Source: JBKHHU01 sp046539045 | Lineage (GTDB): Bacteria > Planctomycetota > Phycisphaerae > SM23-33 | DNA: 14,157 nucleotides | Assembly: GCA_046539045.1 (NCBI GenBank) | Contig: JBKHHU010000077.1 | Span: 1 to 14,157, forward strand | Direction: 5' to 3' | In this document: positions 14,101 through 14,157 of the stretch, piece after piece | Position numbering within the stretch: position 1 is the stretch's first letter | How the letters are laid out: every line of letters begins with the position of its first letter | Position numbers and translations under genes: made by a program | Notes under the pieces: generated by a model | What the model was told of the DNA's origin: nothing | The model's input: the letters and a program-made list of their open reading frames with translations, nothing else | Database searches by the model: none

Positions 14101-14157
14101 GTTCTGGGTGGTCCGAGGAGGATTTTGAGTAAGTAATCGTGGTCCCAGCCGCACATC
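14101..14157 (+). other. Right edge: possible ribosome-binding site and gene start
   Basis: GAGGAGG at 14115-14121 is a strong ribosome-binding site, but the nearest start-like codon (TTG at 14125) opens only a three-codon frame ending at 14136. A GTG at 14139 opens a frame that runs off the window, with 17-nt spacing. The downstream gene, if any, cannot be judged from here. Confidence 0.3.

Noticed and set aside
1..14157. CRISPR arrays, tRNA or rRNA genes, insertion sequences, prophage genes
   Set aside because: No regularly spaced repeats, no T-arm plus acceptor pairing, no transposase or integrase motifs were found by reading both strands.

Overview
The window is about 14 kb of GC-rich DNA and reads as chromosomal DNA of a Gram-negative-type bacterium, most likely a planctomycete (Phycisphaerae-like). 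The lineage is an inference. It rests on a C-terminal PEP-CTERM sorting signal, an outer-membrane-type lipoprotein that fuses a FlgI-like domain to HEAT-like repeats, a membrane-anchored triple-LysM protein, a mix of strong and absent Shine-Dalgarno sites, and loosely packed genes with large gaps. I see no phage, transposase, CRISPR array, tRNA or rRNA.

Layout, left to right. Positions 1-559 carry no convincing gene, but hold several inverted repeats and a minus-strand CACGAAG-type intergenic repeat. A PAP2 lipid phosphatase (566-1318, +) converges on a small unrecognised three-helix membrane protein (1372-1758, -). Acetate kinase (2046-3254, +) has a candidate promoter. A LysM protein (3474-4706, +) has a candidate promoter and a strong intrinsic terminator (4730-4772). 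The FlgI-like/HEAT lipoprotein (5006-6721, +) is followed 70 nt later by the chromosome-segregation ATPase SMC (6792-10406, +) and a terminator-like hairpin. A GH36-type alpha-galactosidase (10592-12382, +) has its own candidate promoter and ends 8 nt from a convergent PEP-CTERM protein (12391-13032, -). The last 1.1 kb (13033-14157) contains no recognisable protein family. It does hold an orphan terminator-like hairpin, one small reading frame with a perfect ribosome-binding site (13746-13943), and three hairpins in a row behind it, at least one a good intrinsic terminator.

The genes do not form one pathway. Three themes recur: the cell envelope (PAP2 phosphatase, LysM anchor, FlgI-like lipoprotein, PEP-CTERM protein), central carbon and sugar use (acetate kinase, alpha-galactosidase), and chromosome maintenance (SMC). 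Most genes look like single-gene transcription units. FlgI-like plus SMC is the only plausible operon.

No textbook defence or biosynthetic system is present. The parts most worth a second look are the FlgI-like/HEAT lipoprotein, which sits without any flagellar gene nearby, and the 3' region with its small open reading frame and hairpins. All calls come from reading the sequence; no database search was run.
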